Positions 33,729 to 41,812 of a stretch of 64,000 bases of DNA are shown here, one piece after another; the stretch's first letter is position 1; each line of letters begins with the position of its first letter. The notes under the pieces were generated by a model, which was not told the origin of the DNA, ran no database searches, and was given only the letters and a program-made list of their open reading frames with translations. The DNA is taken from positions 2,343,939-2,407,938 of the forward strand of contig NZ_STGQ01000001.1 in the NCBI RefSeq assembly GCF_004916975.1, read 5' to 3'. Origin of the DNA: Paenibacillus dokdonensis. Its GTDB lineage: Bacteria > Bacillota > Bacilli > Paenibacillales > Paenibacillaceae. Made by a program: the position numbers and the translations under genes.

Positions 33729-34563
33729 TTATAGGTTATCATCAATAAATTGATTATCGATACTGTTGATTCCGCGACCGGCAAAATGGCCCCAGATCGA
33801 CTCGATCGGTTTAAAAACGGCATTAGGCATAAGCTTAGCTTCGAATTCATTATCGTCCGCCGGGCAGAAGAGATCTGTGCTCCCTGGCATCACACAGGCA
33901 GGCGCTTTAATGCTTCTGAGAGTCTTGTCAAAATCTCTGTCATAGGAGGGACTAGCACTAATATCTGCATGTTTACCTGTACATAACATCGCCAGGACAT
34001 TTTGTGGATCCATGTTCATAAAGCTGTTTTCCCAGACACCAGCCTTAAAATCCGTCAATGTGTCAAATCCCAGCTCGCGATAACCTTCCTCTCCGTAAAA
34101 TGCCTTCGATACACCCCATCCCGCATAGACACGGCCAACGGCGCGATTCGTTCCACCATGTCCGGGTAACTTGCCCCCCATTGGATGCTTGAATAACTCC
34201 CATGGACCATCCGACGACGAGAGCGATCTTTTGAATACCGAATTTTTCGCTCACCAGCCGATGTTGAAATTGAACGTTGTCATAGATGGTTACATGCGGA
34301 AAGTTAGCCTTGTCGGTTAGCCTTGTCGAATGGCCGGGGTGTACTTGTAGGAGAAGAAGAAAGTCCGTTACCCAGCAGATTAGGAACGATAATGAAATAT
34401 TCCTGAGGATCCAGTGCCATGCCATTTCCAATTAACCATTCATTCTGCAGATGTTGATCGCCAAAAGCGGTTGGATAGAAGTCTTATAGGCCAGAAAAGC
34501 GCTCGGTAATGTCACTCCCGATTGCAAAGTTACGTCTCCCAAATCAAAAATCTCATAATCCAT
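33729..34563 (-). pseudogene. MetX-like alpha/beta hydrolase, multiply broken
   Basis: On the minus strand, AGGGAG precedes ATG 34563, which opens MDYEIFDLGDVTLQSGVTLP; an internal deletion removes the region after AFLAYKT, QHLQNEWLIGNG-type sequence appears in another frame, and KIALVVGWSMGVIQA carries the nucleophile Ser motif (GWSMG). A third frame gives YRELGFDTLTDFKAGVWENS, SIKAPACVMPGSTDLFCPAD and a final IWGHFAGRG, ending at 33729. These are homoserine-acetyltransferase-like hydrolase landmarks in order, but several frameshifts and a deletion kill the gene. It is divergent from the LysR gene at 34708, likely its former regulator. Confidence 0.85.
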
Positions 34564-34707
34564 CGTATTGTTTGCTCCCTTCAATATGAAATCATAGATT
34601 TAAAACATATTTCTTGTTGTTAGTACAGTTCTATGATACTCTCAATAAAAGTGAATATGATTCGTTTCAGTATTCAATAATATTGAAAGTTGAAGGGGGA
34701 GAGTAAG

Positions 34708-35592
34708 ATGGAGTTGCGCCAACTGAACACGTTCCGCACAGTGGCATCAACCCTAAACTTCAGTCGGGCTGCGGAAGCGCTGAACTACGTTCCCTCCAAC
34801 GTCACGATGCAAATCAAGGCATTGGAGGAAGAGCTTGGCGTTCGTCTCTTTGACCGCTTGGGCAAGCAGCTCGTTCTTACGACAGCTGGGAAACGATTCT
34901 TAACTCATACCCAAAGCGTGTTGGATAAATTGGACGAAGCCCGCAGCGTCGTTCATGACGATGAAAATCTAAGCGGCACCCTGACCGTCAGTGCCAATGA
35001 AGTGATTTGCGTCTATCGGCTTCCGGCTGTCTTTCAACGGTTTCGTTCGCAGTATCCGGGCGTCCGTCTGATCTTCCGCTCCGTCCCCAATCTAGAGCTT
35101 AAGCAAACACTCTTTGATGGAGCCGCGGATGTCGTCTTTAGTTTGGACGAACCCATCCGCTCCAGCGGACTGGCCGTGGAGCCGTTGTTGGAAGAAACTT
35201 TCCGCTTTTTGGCTGCCCCAGACCATCCGCTCGCGAAACGAGCTGTGCTACAGCTGGAGGACTTTCACGAAGAAGTGTTCCTGACGAATGAGAAGGGATG
35301 TCCTTATCGAACCATGTTCGATCGGTCATTTGAGAAAGAGGGCATTGATAGCATTACGTATTTAGAGTTTCAAAGTGCCGAAGCCATTAAACAATGTGCC
35401 ATTTCGGGAATCGGCATTGCCTTTCTTCCTGAAGTCGTAGCGGAAGCCGAAGTTGAACGGGGTGATCTTGTGGTCCTTCCATGGCAAATTCCGGATTTGC
35501 ACGTGTACACACAGATGTTGTGGCATAAAGACAAGTGGCTTTCGCCAATGATCTTATCTTTCATAGAAACAGCAAGGGATGTCCTTGCTTAG
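34708..35592 (+). CDS. LysR family transcriptional regulator
   Basis: 294 residues from ATG 34708 behind AAGGGGGAGAG. The HTH signature is LNFSRAAEALNYVPSNVTMQ (about 18-37), followed by the effector domain with FRFLAAPDHPLAKR and SAEAIKQCAISGIGIAFLPE. It is divergent from a broken MetX-like hydrolase, so it may have lost its principal target and now be orphaned or act elsewhere. Start choice is supported by the ribosome site. Confidence 0.93.
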   Translation: MELRQLNTFRTVASTLNFSRAAEALNYVPSNVTMQIKALEEELGVRLFDRLGKQLVLTTAGKRFLTHTQSVLDKLDEARSVVHDDENLSGTLTVSANEVICVYRLPAVFQRFRSQYPGVRLIFRSVPNLELKQTLFDGAADVVFSLDEPIRSSGLAVEPLLEETFRFLAAPDHPLAKRAVLQLEDFHEEVFLTNEKGCPYRTMFDRSFEKEGIDSITYLEFQSAEAIKQCAISGIGIAFLPEVVAEAEVERGDLVVLPWQIPDLHVYTQMLWHKDKWLSPMILSFIETARDVLA

Positions 35593-35714
35593 AAATGGTC
35601 ATATCTATTTCGGAAACCTATTCGAAACCTAAACCAGGGACGAAAGTGACTATTGAATAGGATCACATGAAAGGGATGAAGGCGCACTTTCTAAATAAAA
35701 AAGGTTGTGAAGCA

Positions 35715-35750
35715 AAAGAGTGATGTCCATGTGACATCACTCTTTGTTCT
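35715..35750 (+). terminator. Strong hairpin, probably bidirectional terminator
   Basis: Perfect 13-bp stem AAAGAGTGATGTC (35715-35727) with GACATCACTCTTT (35733-35745), loop CATGT. Confidence 0.8.
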
Positions 35751-35787
35751 AGAATCTGGTTTTGTTGAATCATGAAAAACAAATCGC

Positions 35788-35815
35788 TTGACAATATAGG
35801 GAAGGGGACTATACT
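35788..35815 (+). promoter_or_regulatory. Sigma-A promoter of the efflux pump
   Basis: TTGACA (35788-35793), 16-base spacer, TATACT (35810-35815). Transcription should begin near 35822, so the mRNA would open almost directly with the 5' arm of the attenuator. Confidence 0.8.
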
Positions 35816-35825
35816 ATATCTACAT

Positions 35826-35913
35826 CGAGACCGGTAATTTATGGGAAAGGTTACCTCGTTCACTGACGGCCGTCACGAGCGTGATAAGAAATGAAGAACC
35901 GGTCTTTTTTTTT
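35826..35913 (+). promoter_or_regulatory. Transcription attenuator enclosing an upstream ORF
   Basis: GAGACCGG (35827-35834) at the very start of the predicted mRNA can pair with CCGGTCTT (35899-35906), which is followed by nine T residues: a terminator whose loop holds an entire 17-codon ORF. A competing fold is visible: CGA (35826-35828) plus GGTAA (35833-35837) with TTACCTCG (35851-35858), using the same 5' arm. A ribosome at the upstream ORF would cover that arm and prevent termination. This is the layout of ribosome-mediated attenuators of antibiotic-response genes such as Bacillus bmrB-bmrCD. Fold assignments are by eye. Confidence 0.7.
35841..35894 (+). CDS. Leader peptide of the efflux pump attenuator (putative)
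   Basis: ATG 35841 to TGA 35892-35894 encodes MGKVTSFTDGRHERDKK. It lies wholly between the two arms of the terminator hairpin and ends five bases before the 3' arm. The Shine-Dalgarno is weak or absent (GAGACCGG at 7 bases), and the 5' leader would be only about 19 bases long. A regulatory role by ribosome occupancy is inferred from the layout; the peptide itself is too short to classify. Confidence 0.5.
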   Translation: MGKVTSFTDGRHERDKK

Positions 35914-35932
35914 CTTAAGGAGGATTTCAAAA

Positions 35933-37378
35933 ATGCCAACTCAGGTTCAAGGTCTTACCCAGGCGGATCCAAGGCGCTGGATAGCTCTCGCATTGTTATG
36001 CCTTGCTAATTTTATGGTGATTATGGATACATCAATTATTGGAGTAGCTTTGCCAGCCATTAAAGAAGCGCTGGGATATTCCCAAGAAAGCTTACAGTGG
36101 GTATTTAATGCATATGTTATTTTCTTTGGTGGTTTTTTACTGCTAGGAGGCAGGTTGTCTGATCTGTTTGGACAAAAACGTATGTTTATGTGGGGGTTCA
36201 TTATTCTAACTGCAGCTTCTTTACTTGCAGGTTTAGCTTGGAACGACATTGCACTCAACATCGGCCGAGCATTCCAAGGCTTTGGGTCTGCACTTATTGC
36301 ACCATCAGCGCTAACGATTGTTATGATGTTGTTTAACGGAGATCCGAAGGAATTAGGTAAAGCATTGGGATTCTGGGGGGCATCCGCTGCTGCAGGAGGT
36401 TCTGCCGGGGTATTTCTGGGCGGTGTCATTACCGAGTGGTGGAGCTGGGAATGGACATTCCTAATCAACGTTCCCGTCGGCATTCTCGCCTTAATTTTGT
36501 CTCCTGGGCTTTTAGCGAAAGGGATAAGGAGAAAAGGCAGTATCGATATCGTAGGATCCGTTTTCGTAACGGCGGCTTTGGTTTTAATCGTGTATGGAAT
36601 CGTCACAGCAGAACATAACGGATGGGGGGCATCGACGACGATATGGACACTGATCTCAGGTATAGCCCTGTTTATCCTTTTTATCATCGTTCAGGCATTC
36701 AGAAAGGAACCGCTTGTACCCCTTCGGATTTTTAAGGTGCCTAACCTTGCAGCAGGTAACATCGCGTTGTTAATGTTATCGGGCGGATGGATTCCCCTTT
36801 GGTATTTCCTCAATCTTTACATGCAGCAGGTTTTAAAATTTTCAGCTTTTAAAGGCGGAGTCGCTTTGCTTCCGATGACCATTGTTATCGCCATTTTCAT
36901 GATAGCGATTACCGGCAAACTCATCGCTAAGTTTGGAGTAAAAGCCAATATCGTAGTAGGTTTGATTGCTTTAGGCGGTTCGATGATTCTGTTCTCCACT
37001 AATACACCAGTAGATGGAACATTCCTGGCAAATGTGCTTCCAGCATCACTTTTAGGAGCGCTCGGAATGTCCTTGGCCTATATTCCTTCCATGATGTCCG
37101 CCATGAACGGAGCTAAACCGGAGGAAGCAGGACTTGCATCCGGGCTTGCCAATACAAGTTACCAGATCGGTTCAGCGATCAGCTTGGCAATCATGGTTGC
37201 CATCGCAGCAACAACGACTTCGGCACATGCCGGTGATGATCCAATGATTGCCCTGAACAGCGGATTTCAGACCGCATTCTTGTGGTCAGCAATCGTCGCA
37301 TTTGCTGGTGCATTATTAACATTGATCTGCATTCGTTCACCTAAAAAAGGAAATCGCGGCAATACTAAATCGATGTAA
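35933..37378 (+). CDS. MFS transporter, DHA2 (EmrB/QacA) drug efflux family
   Basis: 481 residues from ATG 35933, behind AAGGAGG; an in-frame ATG at 35891 overlaps the attenuator and leader peptide and is rejected. About 14 membrane helices, helix-1 motif [17 protein letters not shown] and loop motif [14 protein letters not shown] (motif A). Proton-driven export of drugs or other toxic compounds is the family role. Expression appears controlled by the attenuator at 35826-35913, consistent with induction by a translation-inhibiting antibiotic. A copA remnant begins at its stop codon. Confidence 0.93.
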   Translation: MPTQVQGLTQADPRRWIALALLCLANFMVIMDTSIIGVALPAIKEALGYSQESLQWVFNAYVIFFGGFLLLGGRLSDLFGQKRMFMWGFIILTAASLLAGLAWNDIALNIGRAFQGFGSALIAPSALTIVMMLFNGDPKELGKALGFWGASAAAGGSAGVFLGGVITEWWSWEWTFLINVPVGILALILSPGLLAKGIRRKGSIDIVGSVFVTAALVLIVYGIVTAEHNGWGASTTIWTLISGIALFILFIIVQAFRKEPLVPLRIFKVPNLAAGNIALLMLSGGWIPLWYFLNLYMQQVLKFSAFKGGVALLPMTIVIAIFMIAITGKLIAKFGVKANIVVGLIALGGSMILFSTNTPVDGTFLANVLPASLLGALGMSLAYIPSMMSAMNGAKPEEAGLASGLANTSYQIGSAISLAIMVAIAATTTSAHAGDDPMIALNSGFQTAFLWSAIVAFAGALLTLICIRSPKKGNRGNTKSM

Positions 37379-37560
37379 TCAATGAGGTGCTGGAAGGAAT
37401 CTCTTCCCTAGACGAATCCATGCTGACAGGTGAGAGCTTACCGGTTGAAAAGAAGGCCGGTGACGCCGTCGCGATCCTGGTTATTGCCTGCCCATGCGCG
37501 CTGGGTTTGGCAACTCTAACATCGATTATGGCCGGGTCAGATCGTGCCGCTAACAAATAG
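37378..37560 (+). pseudogene. Copper P-type ATPase (CopA) remnant with internal deletion
   Basis: Open frame without a start, beginning on the last base of the efflux pump stop: [20 protein letters not shown] is the actuator TGES region, and after GDAV it jumps straight to [20 protein letters not shown], the CPC metal-transport helix, ending at TAG 37558-37560. In a full CopA these motifs are separated by about 100 residues, and the phosphorylation and nucleotide domains should follow. The intact copZ downstream shows this was a copper-resistance operon. Confidence 0.9.
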
Positions 37561-37632
37561 TAACGGAATTAGACGTTTCATGGCACTGGATTGGGCAGAT
37601 GCCTTAAACCGAGCGAAAGGAGGTGAATAAGG

Positions 37633-37836
37633 ATGACTGGAGCAAACGTGAAGGTTAATGGAATGAGCTGCCGTTCATGCATCAATAAAATAGAAGGAGC
37701 TTTGAGTTCCATTGGTGTGGAGGGGAAAGTCCAATTTGATCAAGGTACAGTTGAGGTCAAGTACGATGAGTCAAAATTCAACCTCGGAGATATTAAGGAT
37801 GTTATCCGGAGAAAAGGGTACGAGGTCGCAAATTAG
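37633..37836 (+). CDS. copZ: Copper chaperone CopZ-like heavy-metal-associated protein
   Basis: 67 residues behind AAAGGAGGTGA. A single HMA ferredoxin-like domain: metal site GMSCRSC (residues 10-16), then KVQFDQGTVEVKYDES and a final IRRKGYEVAN. Such chaperones bind Cu(I) by the two Cys and pass it to CopA-type ATPases. Here the upstream ATPase gene is a remnant, so its partner must be encoded elsewhere or be lost. A glutaredoxin gene follows after 23 bases. Confidence 0.9.
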   Translation: MTGANVKVNGMSCRSCINKIEGALSSIGVEGKVQFDQGTVEVKYDESKFNLGDIKDVIRRKGYEVAN

Positions 37837-37859
37837 TATGGGGAAAAGGAAGTGAGGAC

Positions 37860-38099
37860 ATGTCCGTTAACGTAAAAATTTACACGATACCAACATGCAG
37901 TGACTGTAATCATGCAAAGCGATACTTCAAAGAGCAGAACGTTCCTTATATAGAATATAACTGCGAAGAAAATCCTGGGTATGCGGTAGAGGTTATGAAC
38001 TTAACAGGAAAACAAATTGTCCCGACAATTCTTATCGATGATAAAGTGTTCATTGGATTTGCAGAAAATTTCAGGGAGATTAGCGAGTTACTAAAATGA
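37860..38099 (+). CDS. Glutaredoxin family protein
   Basis: 79 residues behind GGAAGTGAGG. Thioredoxin-like fold with the redox motif CSDC (residues 13-16) in YTIPTCSDCNHAKRYF, the cis-Pro segment KQIVPTILIDD and the GFAEN end. It reduces disulphides or handles metal-thiolates in the cytoplasm. Placed 23 bases after copZ, probably in the same transcript, which hints at copper or thiol stress. Confidence 0.92.
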   Translation: MSVNVKIYTIPTCSDCNHAKRYFKEQNVPYIEYNCEENPGYAVEVMNLTGKQIVPTILIDDKVFIGFAENFREISELLK

Positions 38100-38121
38100 A
38101 TAGTTCTGGAGGGTTCATGGG

Positions 38122-38158
38122 GCTCTAACTTGCAGCTCAAGTTAGAGCTTTCTTTTTA
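38122..38158 (+). terminator. Rho-independent terminator of the copZ-glutaredoxin unit
   Basis: GCTCTAACTTG (38122-38132), loop CAGCT, CAAGTTAGAGC (38138-38148), then TTTCTTTTT. Confidence 0.9.
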
Positions 38159-38283
38159 CAAAGGGGCTATTTCCAGCATTTTAGAAGATTTAACTGTACT
38201 ATGAAGATCAACATTATAGTAAGCGACAGAATATGATATATTTGGATTTAATACATTGAAGGCACCGCTCAAAGGGGAGAACG

Positions 38284-38814
38284 ATGTACACATATACTGA
38301 GTTTGAAAATACAATGGTTGATGAATTAGTGGAATTTTTAACATCAGAAACATGGAGTTTTCATGGACAGGAAAATCCTACGGAGGAGTCTGTAAGAAAA
38401 AACGCAGCCAGTGGAAATTATAATGAAAACGGTAATCAAACATTTTGGATCATGGATCATCAAACGAAAATTGGATTGATACGAATCTTTGACATGGAAG
38501 ATCCCATATGTTTATTCGATTTACGTTTGACAGAACAGGTTAGGGGCAATGGAATAGCAAAACACGTCCTTACATGGTTAAGTGCTTATGTATTTAATAA
38601 TTACTCTCATATTATTCGAATCGAAGGTCATACCAGATATGATAATTTTGCGATGAGAAAAACGTTCCATAATAGCGGCTTTATAAAAGAATCCTATAAC
38701 CGTAGAGCTTGGAGACAGAGCGGAGAATTATTTGATTCGGTTGGGTATGCAATGATAAGAGAAGACTGGGAGAATAATACCCAAACCATCATAAAAGATA
38801 ACTTTCCATACTAA
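38284..38814 (+). CDS. GNAT family N-acetyltransferase
   Basis: 176 residues behind AAAGGGGAG. The acetyl-CoA-binding motif A appears as DLRLTEQVRGNGIAKHVLTW (Q/RxxGxG/A type), followed by GHTRYDNFAMRKTFHNSGF, the usual motif B. The acceptor substrate is unknown; similar proteins include ribosomal-protein and small-molecule acetylases. Single gene, ended by a long palindrome. Confidence 0.88.
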   Translation: MYTYTEFENTMVDELVEFLTSETWSFHGQENPTEESVRKNAASGNYNENGNQTFWIMDHQTKIGLIRIFDMEDPICLFDLRLTEQVRGNGIAKHVLTWLSAYVFNNYSHIIRIEGHTRYDNFAMRKTFHNSGFIKESYNRRAWRQSGELFDSVGYAMIREDWENNTQTIIKDNFPY

Positions 38815-38833
38815 CGTATTGGGAGCACACTAG

Positions 38834-38869
38834 AACATACAAGGCCGCATAGTTGCGGCCTTGTATGTT
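38834..38869 (+). terminator. 16-bp perfect palindrome, probable terminator
   Basis: AACATACAAGGCCGCA (38834-38849), loop TAGT, perfect complement to 38869. There is no long T-run on either strand beyond it, so strength is uncertain. Confidence 0.65.
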
Positions 38870-39035
38870 GTAACCACAGGAGTTTTGAAGAAACTATGAA
38901 GGTTGAGTATCCATTCCATGATTACTATGTTCATAAAAGAAAGTGATATCGAACCACATATCTTCATACGTGCAGGAACGTACAGGAAGCATGTGGAAAT
39001 TAATATATAACTTTATCCTATTAGGAGGTCATTAG

Positions 39036-39524
39036 ATGGCGTTTCCGACGCACATTATATCGGCAGGCGGAATTGTAGAAGATGGAAATGGAAATATCCT
39101 ATTAGTAAAAGCCCACGATGATGGATGGGTTTATCCTGGAGGGATCACCGAAGTTGGAGAAAACCTGATCGATGGTGTGATCCGTGAAATCAAGGAAGAG
39201 AGTGGTATAGACGCCCATGTTAGCCATTTAATTAATGTTGTTTCGAATACTGCCATCCATAAATGGTATGACGGTGAGACGGATGTTCCTACAAAGGTTA
39301 TGTTTGATTTCGTGTGTAAAGCTGTGGGTGGAGAGTTAGCTACTTCTGATGAGACGAGCGATTGCAGATGGGTTCCAAAGGAACATGTTCTGGATTTGAT
39401 TACTTTACCTGCCATCCGCATGCGTTATGAAGCTTATTTGAGCTTTAATGGCTCCGTGAATTATATGGAGTATGTTACTGCGACAACATCAGAATGTCAT
39501 GTCAAGCTCCAAAGGAATATTTAG
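39036..39524 (+). CDS. NUDIX hydrolase
   Basis: 162 residues behind TTAGGAGGTC. The Nudix box spans residues 35-58 (GGITEVGENLIDGVIRE, then IKEESGI), giving the Mg-binding REUxEE helix. The family hydrolyses nucleoside diphosphates linked to another moiety, such as oxidised dNTPs, ADP-ribose or capped RNA. The precise substrate is unknown. A degraded copy of its central region lies at 1744-1882, about 37 kb away. Confidence 0.93.
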   Translation: MAFPTHIISAGGIVEDGNGNILLVKAHDDGWVYPGGITEVGENLIDGVIREIKEESGIDAHVSHLINVVSNTAIHKWYDGETDVPTKVMFDFVCKAVGGELATSDETSDCRWVPKEHVLDLITLPAIRMRYEAYLSFNGSVNYMEYVTATTSECHVKLQRNI

Positions 39525-39614
39525 TTGCAGGAGATATCCAAACACTGAGCAAATAAGGTGTTCATCTTGTTTTATAATCCTGATAAAGATGAAGAAAACA
39601 ACAACACCAACGTA

Positions 39615-39642
39615 ATGGTATCTTTATGAGATACCGTTTTTT
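39615..39642 (+). terminator. Rho-independent terminator of the NUDIX gene
   Basis: GGTATCT (39617-39623), loop TTATG, AGATACC (39629-39635), then a seven-T run after one G. Confidence 0.85.
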
Positions 39643-39703
39643 TACGTAATCGATCGAATGGTGTTTGGACCCAAGTTTTTTTGAATGGTATGGCTATTTC
39701 CGT

Positions 39704-40090
39704 TCACAGCACATCGCCATTTTTCCTATGTCCATCGCCCTGTTGTCCGTTGGCGTTCTCCACATACTCCTGATGCAGAAATCCCCAGGTACACATGTCG
39801 ATCAGAACGCTATCCAAGGTTTTTCCATGATTTGAAATGGAATACTCCACCTTGGGCGGAATCTCCTGATATACCTTGCGTTCGATAAGCCCATCATGTT
39901 CCAGTTCTCGCAGCTGATTCGTCAGCATGCCTTGGGTCACACCCGGAAGCAGGCGCCTGAGTTCCCCGAACCTTTTGGTTCCATCTTGAAGCAGTAAAAA
40001 TAGAATCAGTGGTTTCCACTTGCCGCCAATTAATTGGAGTGTTGTCAGGATGCCTCCCGTATTTAGCTGTCCTTGATCTGTTGTTCTCAT
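39704..40090 (-). CDS. HxlR (DUF24) family transcriptional regulator
   Basis: 128 residues, start at 40090 behind GGGAGATGAC. Winged-helix family pattern: LQLIGGKWKPLILFLLLQDG, FGELRRLLPGVTQGMLTNQL, IERKVYQEIPPKVEYSISNH. Redox-sensing members (YodB, CatR, HypR) sense quinones and electrophiles by an N-terminal Cys; here the first 30 residues have no Cys (one Cys near residue 99), so that mechanism is not conserved. It is divergent from a flavodoxin-fold oxidoreductase, the usual partnership, and GTAC-rich palindromes lie between them. Confidence 0.92.
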   Translation of the reverse strand: MRTTDQGQLNTGGILTTLQLIGGKWKPLILFLLLQDGTKRFGELRRLLPGVTQGMLTNQLRELEHDGLIERKVYQEIPPKVEYSISNHGKTLDSVLIDMCTWGFLHQEYVENANGQQGDGHRKNGDVL

Positions 40091-40173
40091 ATTGTCATCT
40101 CCCGGGGGAAGTCTGTGATCGATCTGAGTTTATTTGATGTGTGTAATGTAGCACATTATCCGGTTTAAACCCA

Positions 40174-40200
40174 GTACTATTGTTTATTGTACTTAGTACG
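40174..40200 (+). promoter_or_regulatory. Candidate HxlR operator
   Basis: GTACTAT at 40174 and the palindrome GTACT-T-AGTAC (40189-40199) lie between the divergent HxlR and oxidoreductase genes; a further TGTACG occurs near 40213. DUF24 regulators such as YodB recognise TACT/AGTA half sites. Assignment by position and resemblance only. Confidence 0.45.
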
Positions 40201-40321
40201 TTTCATGGAACTATGTACGATAAAGCGGATTAAATACATAAAAAGAGCGTACTTTTCAAAAATACCAATTCGAAACATAATGGGGGTGTCAAACAATTCA
40301 AACCAGATAGGAGACCTGAGT

Positions 40322-40870
40322 GTGAAAATTATGGTGATCATGGTACATCCGGATTTAGAGAACTCCCGTGCCAATCGTACGCTGATGCAATATGCGAAGC
40401 TGAATGCGAAGGGAGATATAGATGTCCGGGATTTATACAATGAATATCCGGACTGGAATATTGATATTGAGCATGAGCAGCAACTTATTCTTCAGTATGA
40501 CCGAGTGGTATTCCAATTTCCATTCTATTGGTACAGTTGCCCGCCCCTGCTGAAGAAATGGATGGATGATGTACTGATTTCCGGCTGGGCGTTTGGTCCG
40601 GGTGGGAACAGCTTGAGGAGCAAAGAATTCATGCTGGCCACAACGATTGGAGGTCCAGAACACTCCTATCGAGCAGGCGGGGCTGATAGATTTACTATCA
40701 GTGAGCTGCTGCGGCCGATTCAAGCGACGTTTTACAAGTGCAAAGCGAACTATCTCCCTGCATTTGTAACGTATAACGTCGATCGGATGAGTGATGTAGC
40801 ATTTCAGGCAGAAGGTGCCAGGTATGCGGAACAGATTTTTGTACCTGCTGTTGTAGAAACTCAATATTGA
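40322..40870 (+). CDS. Flavodoxin-fold NAD(P)H oxidoreductase (MdaB/KefF-like)
   Basis: 182 residues from GTG 40322, eight bases after AGGAG; an open frame extends back to 40187 but crosses the operator region and has no ribosome site. Landmarks of the family: VIMVHPDLENSRANRTL at the N-terminus, RVVFQFPFYWYSCPPLLKKW in the middle (FMN site) and TTIGGPEHSYRAGG. These enzymes reduce quinones or act with glutathione-gated K+ channels. Divergent to an HxlR regulator, so probably induced by quinone or electrophile stress. A terminator follows. Confidence 0.9.
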   Translation: MKIMVIMVHPDLENSRANRTLMQYAKLNAKGDIDVRDLYNEYPDWNIDIEHEQQLILQYDRVVFQFPFYWYSCPPLLKKWMDDVLISGWAFGPGGNSLRSKEFMLATTIGGPEHSYRAGGADRFTISELLRPIQATFYKCKANYLPAFVTYNVDRMSDVAFQAEGARYAEQIFVPAVVETQY

Positions 40871-40937
40871 GGTGCACGTAGGGCTAAAAATTCACCGAAT
40901 ATGCTTTTGAAGAGCTGTGGTTCGCCACCATAAGTTT

Positions 40938-40972
40938 AATCCACAACCGCCAAGAGGTTGTGGATTTTTTAT
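40938..40972 (+). terminator. Rho-independent terminator
   Basis: AATCCACAACC (40938-40948), loop GCCAAGA, GGTTGTGGATT (40956-40966), then a T-run. Confidence 0.9.
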
Positions 40973-41147
40973 TTCAGAGAAGTGGAGCAGTTTAAACACC
41001 TAGTCGCTCTATGATTAATGATATAAACTATTAATTCCTTTAAATCAGAAATTAATAAAATAATTCCGTTAGAAAGGGATTTATCTGAGTTTTTATGATT
41101 GATCTATTAATCAAGTCAAAAATATAATGAGCCTAAGGAGAGTGAAT

Positions 41148-41693
41148 ATGATGCCAACGATTCGCAAAGAAATTATGATTGTTGCCTCACCCGATCAGGT
41201 ATGGGACGCCGTTAGCGACATAGGTGCCGTTCATTATCGTCTGGTTCCCGGATATACTGAGAACACGCTGATAGACGGTTATGAAAGAATACTCTTTTTG
41301 GCAGGCGGAGGCATTACACGCGAGTATATCGTTTCTATCGATGAAGAGGAACGCCGAATGGCGTACTCTGTTGTTGAAGGACGCATGCCTCTTCTGAATC
41401 ATCATGCATCGTTTCAAGTCTCTCCTCATGATGACAACAGTACCAAATTAATTAGGATCACTGATTTTCTTCCGGCCCATCTCGCTCCGGAGATTCAAGC
41501 ACGTATCAATCGCGGCGCGGAAGTGATGAAGGAAACGATCGAGGCAGAAGCCAAGAGGAGAAGATCGATGAGCATTATGATCGTTGCTGCCACCCGAGAA
41601 TCGAACAGTCGCACGTTAACAAACCATTTGAGTTGTTATGAAGATGAAAATCCTGATTTATCAGGCTTTTTTATTTTAATACGGATAATTTGA
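41148..41693 (+). CDS. SRPBCC family protein, reading frame runs through a terminator
   Basis: 181 residues from ATG 41148 behind AAGGAGAG. SRPBCC/polyketide-cyclase-like fold: IVASPDQVWDAVSDIGAVHY (residues about 10-29), EYIVSIDEEERRMAYSVVEG, and a C-terminal helix APEIQARINRGAEVMKETIE. Family members bind hydrophobic ligands. The natural end would be near residue 140 (EAEAKRRRS), but the frame continues about 41 residues through a typical terminator hairpin (41652-41678). That suggests loss of the original stop codon by a small indel, so the tail is probably not functional. Confidence 0.8.
   Translation: MMPTIRKEIMIVASPDQVWDAVSDIGAVHYRLVPGYTENTLIDGYERILFLAGGGITREYIVSIDEEERRMAYSVVEGRMPLLNHHASFQVSPHDDNSTKLIRITDFLPAHLAPEIQARINRGAEVMKETIEAEAKRRRSMSIMIVAATRESNSRTLTNHLSCYEDENPDLSGFFILIRII
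41652..41678 (+). terminator. Rho-independent terminator inside the SRPBCC reading frame
   Basis: CCTGAT-TT-ATCAGG followed by CTTTTTTATTTT. A good intrinsic terminator lying before the stop codon of the gene it should end. Confidence 0.7.
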
Positions 41694-41812
41694 GTCATTT
41701 GAAAATGCATCAACGTGATCATCTGTTGGATTTGACATGATAATGTAACAAATCGTTTTCCCTGTCGTTATATAATATATAATCTTTGTCCATACTCGAG
41801 GGAGGGATTTTA

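Noticed and set aside
35947..36687. 246-codon minus-strand open frame
   Set aside because: Antisense to the DHA2 efflux gene; long antisense frames are common opposite codon-biased membrane proteins.
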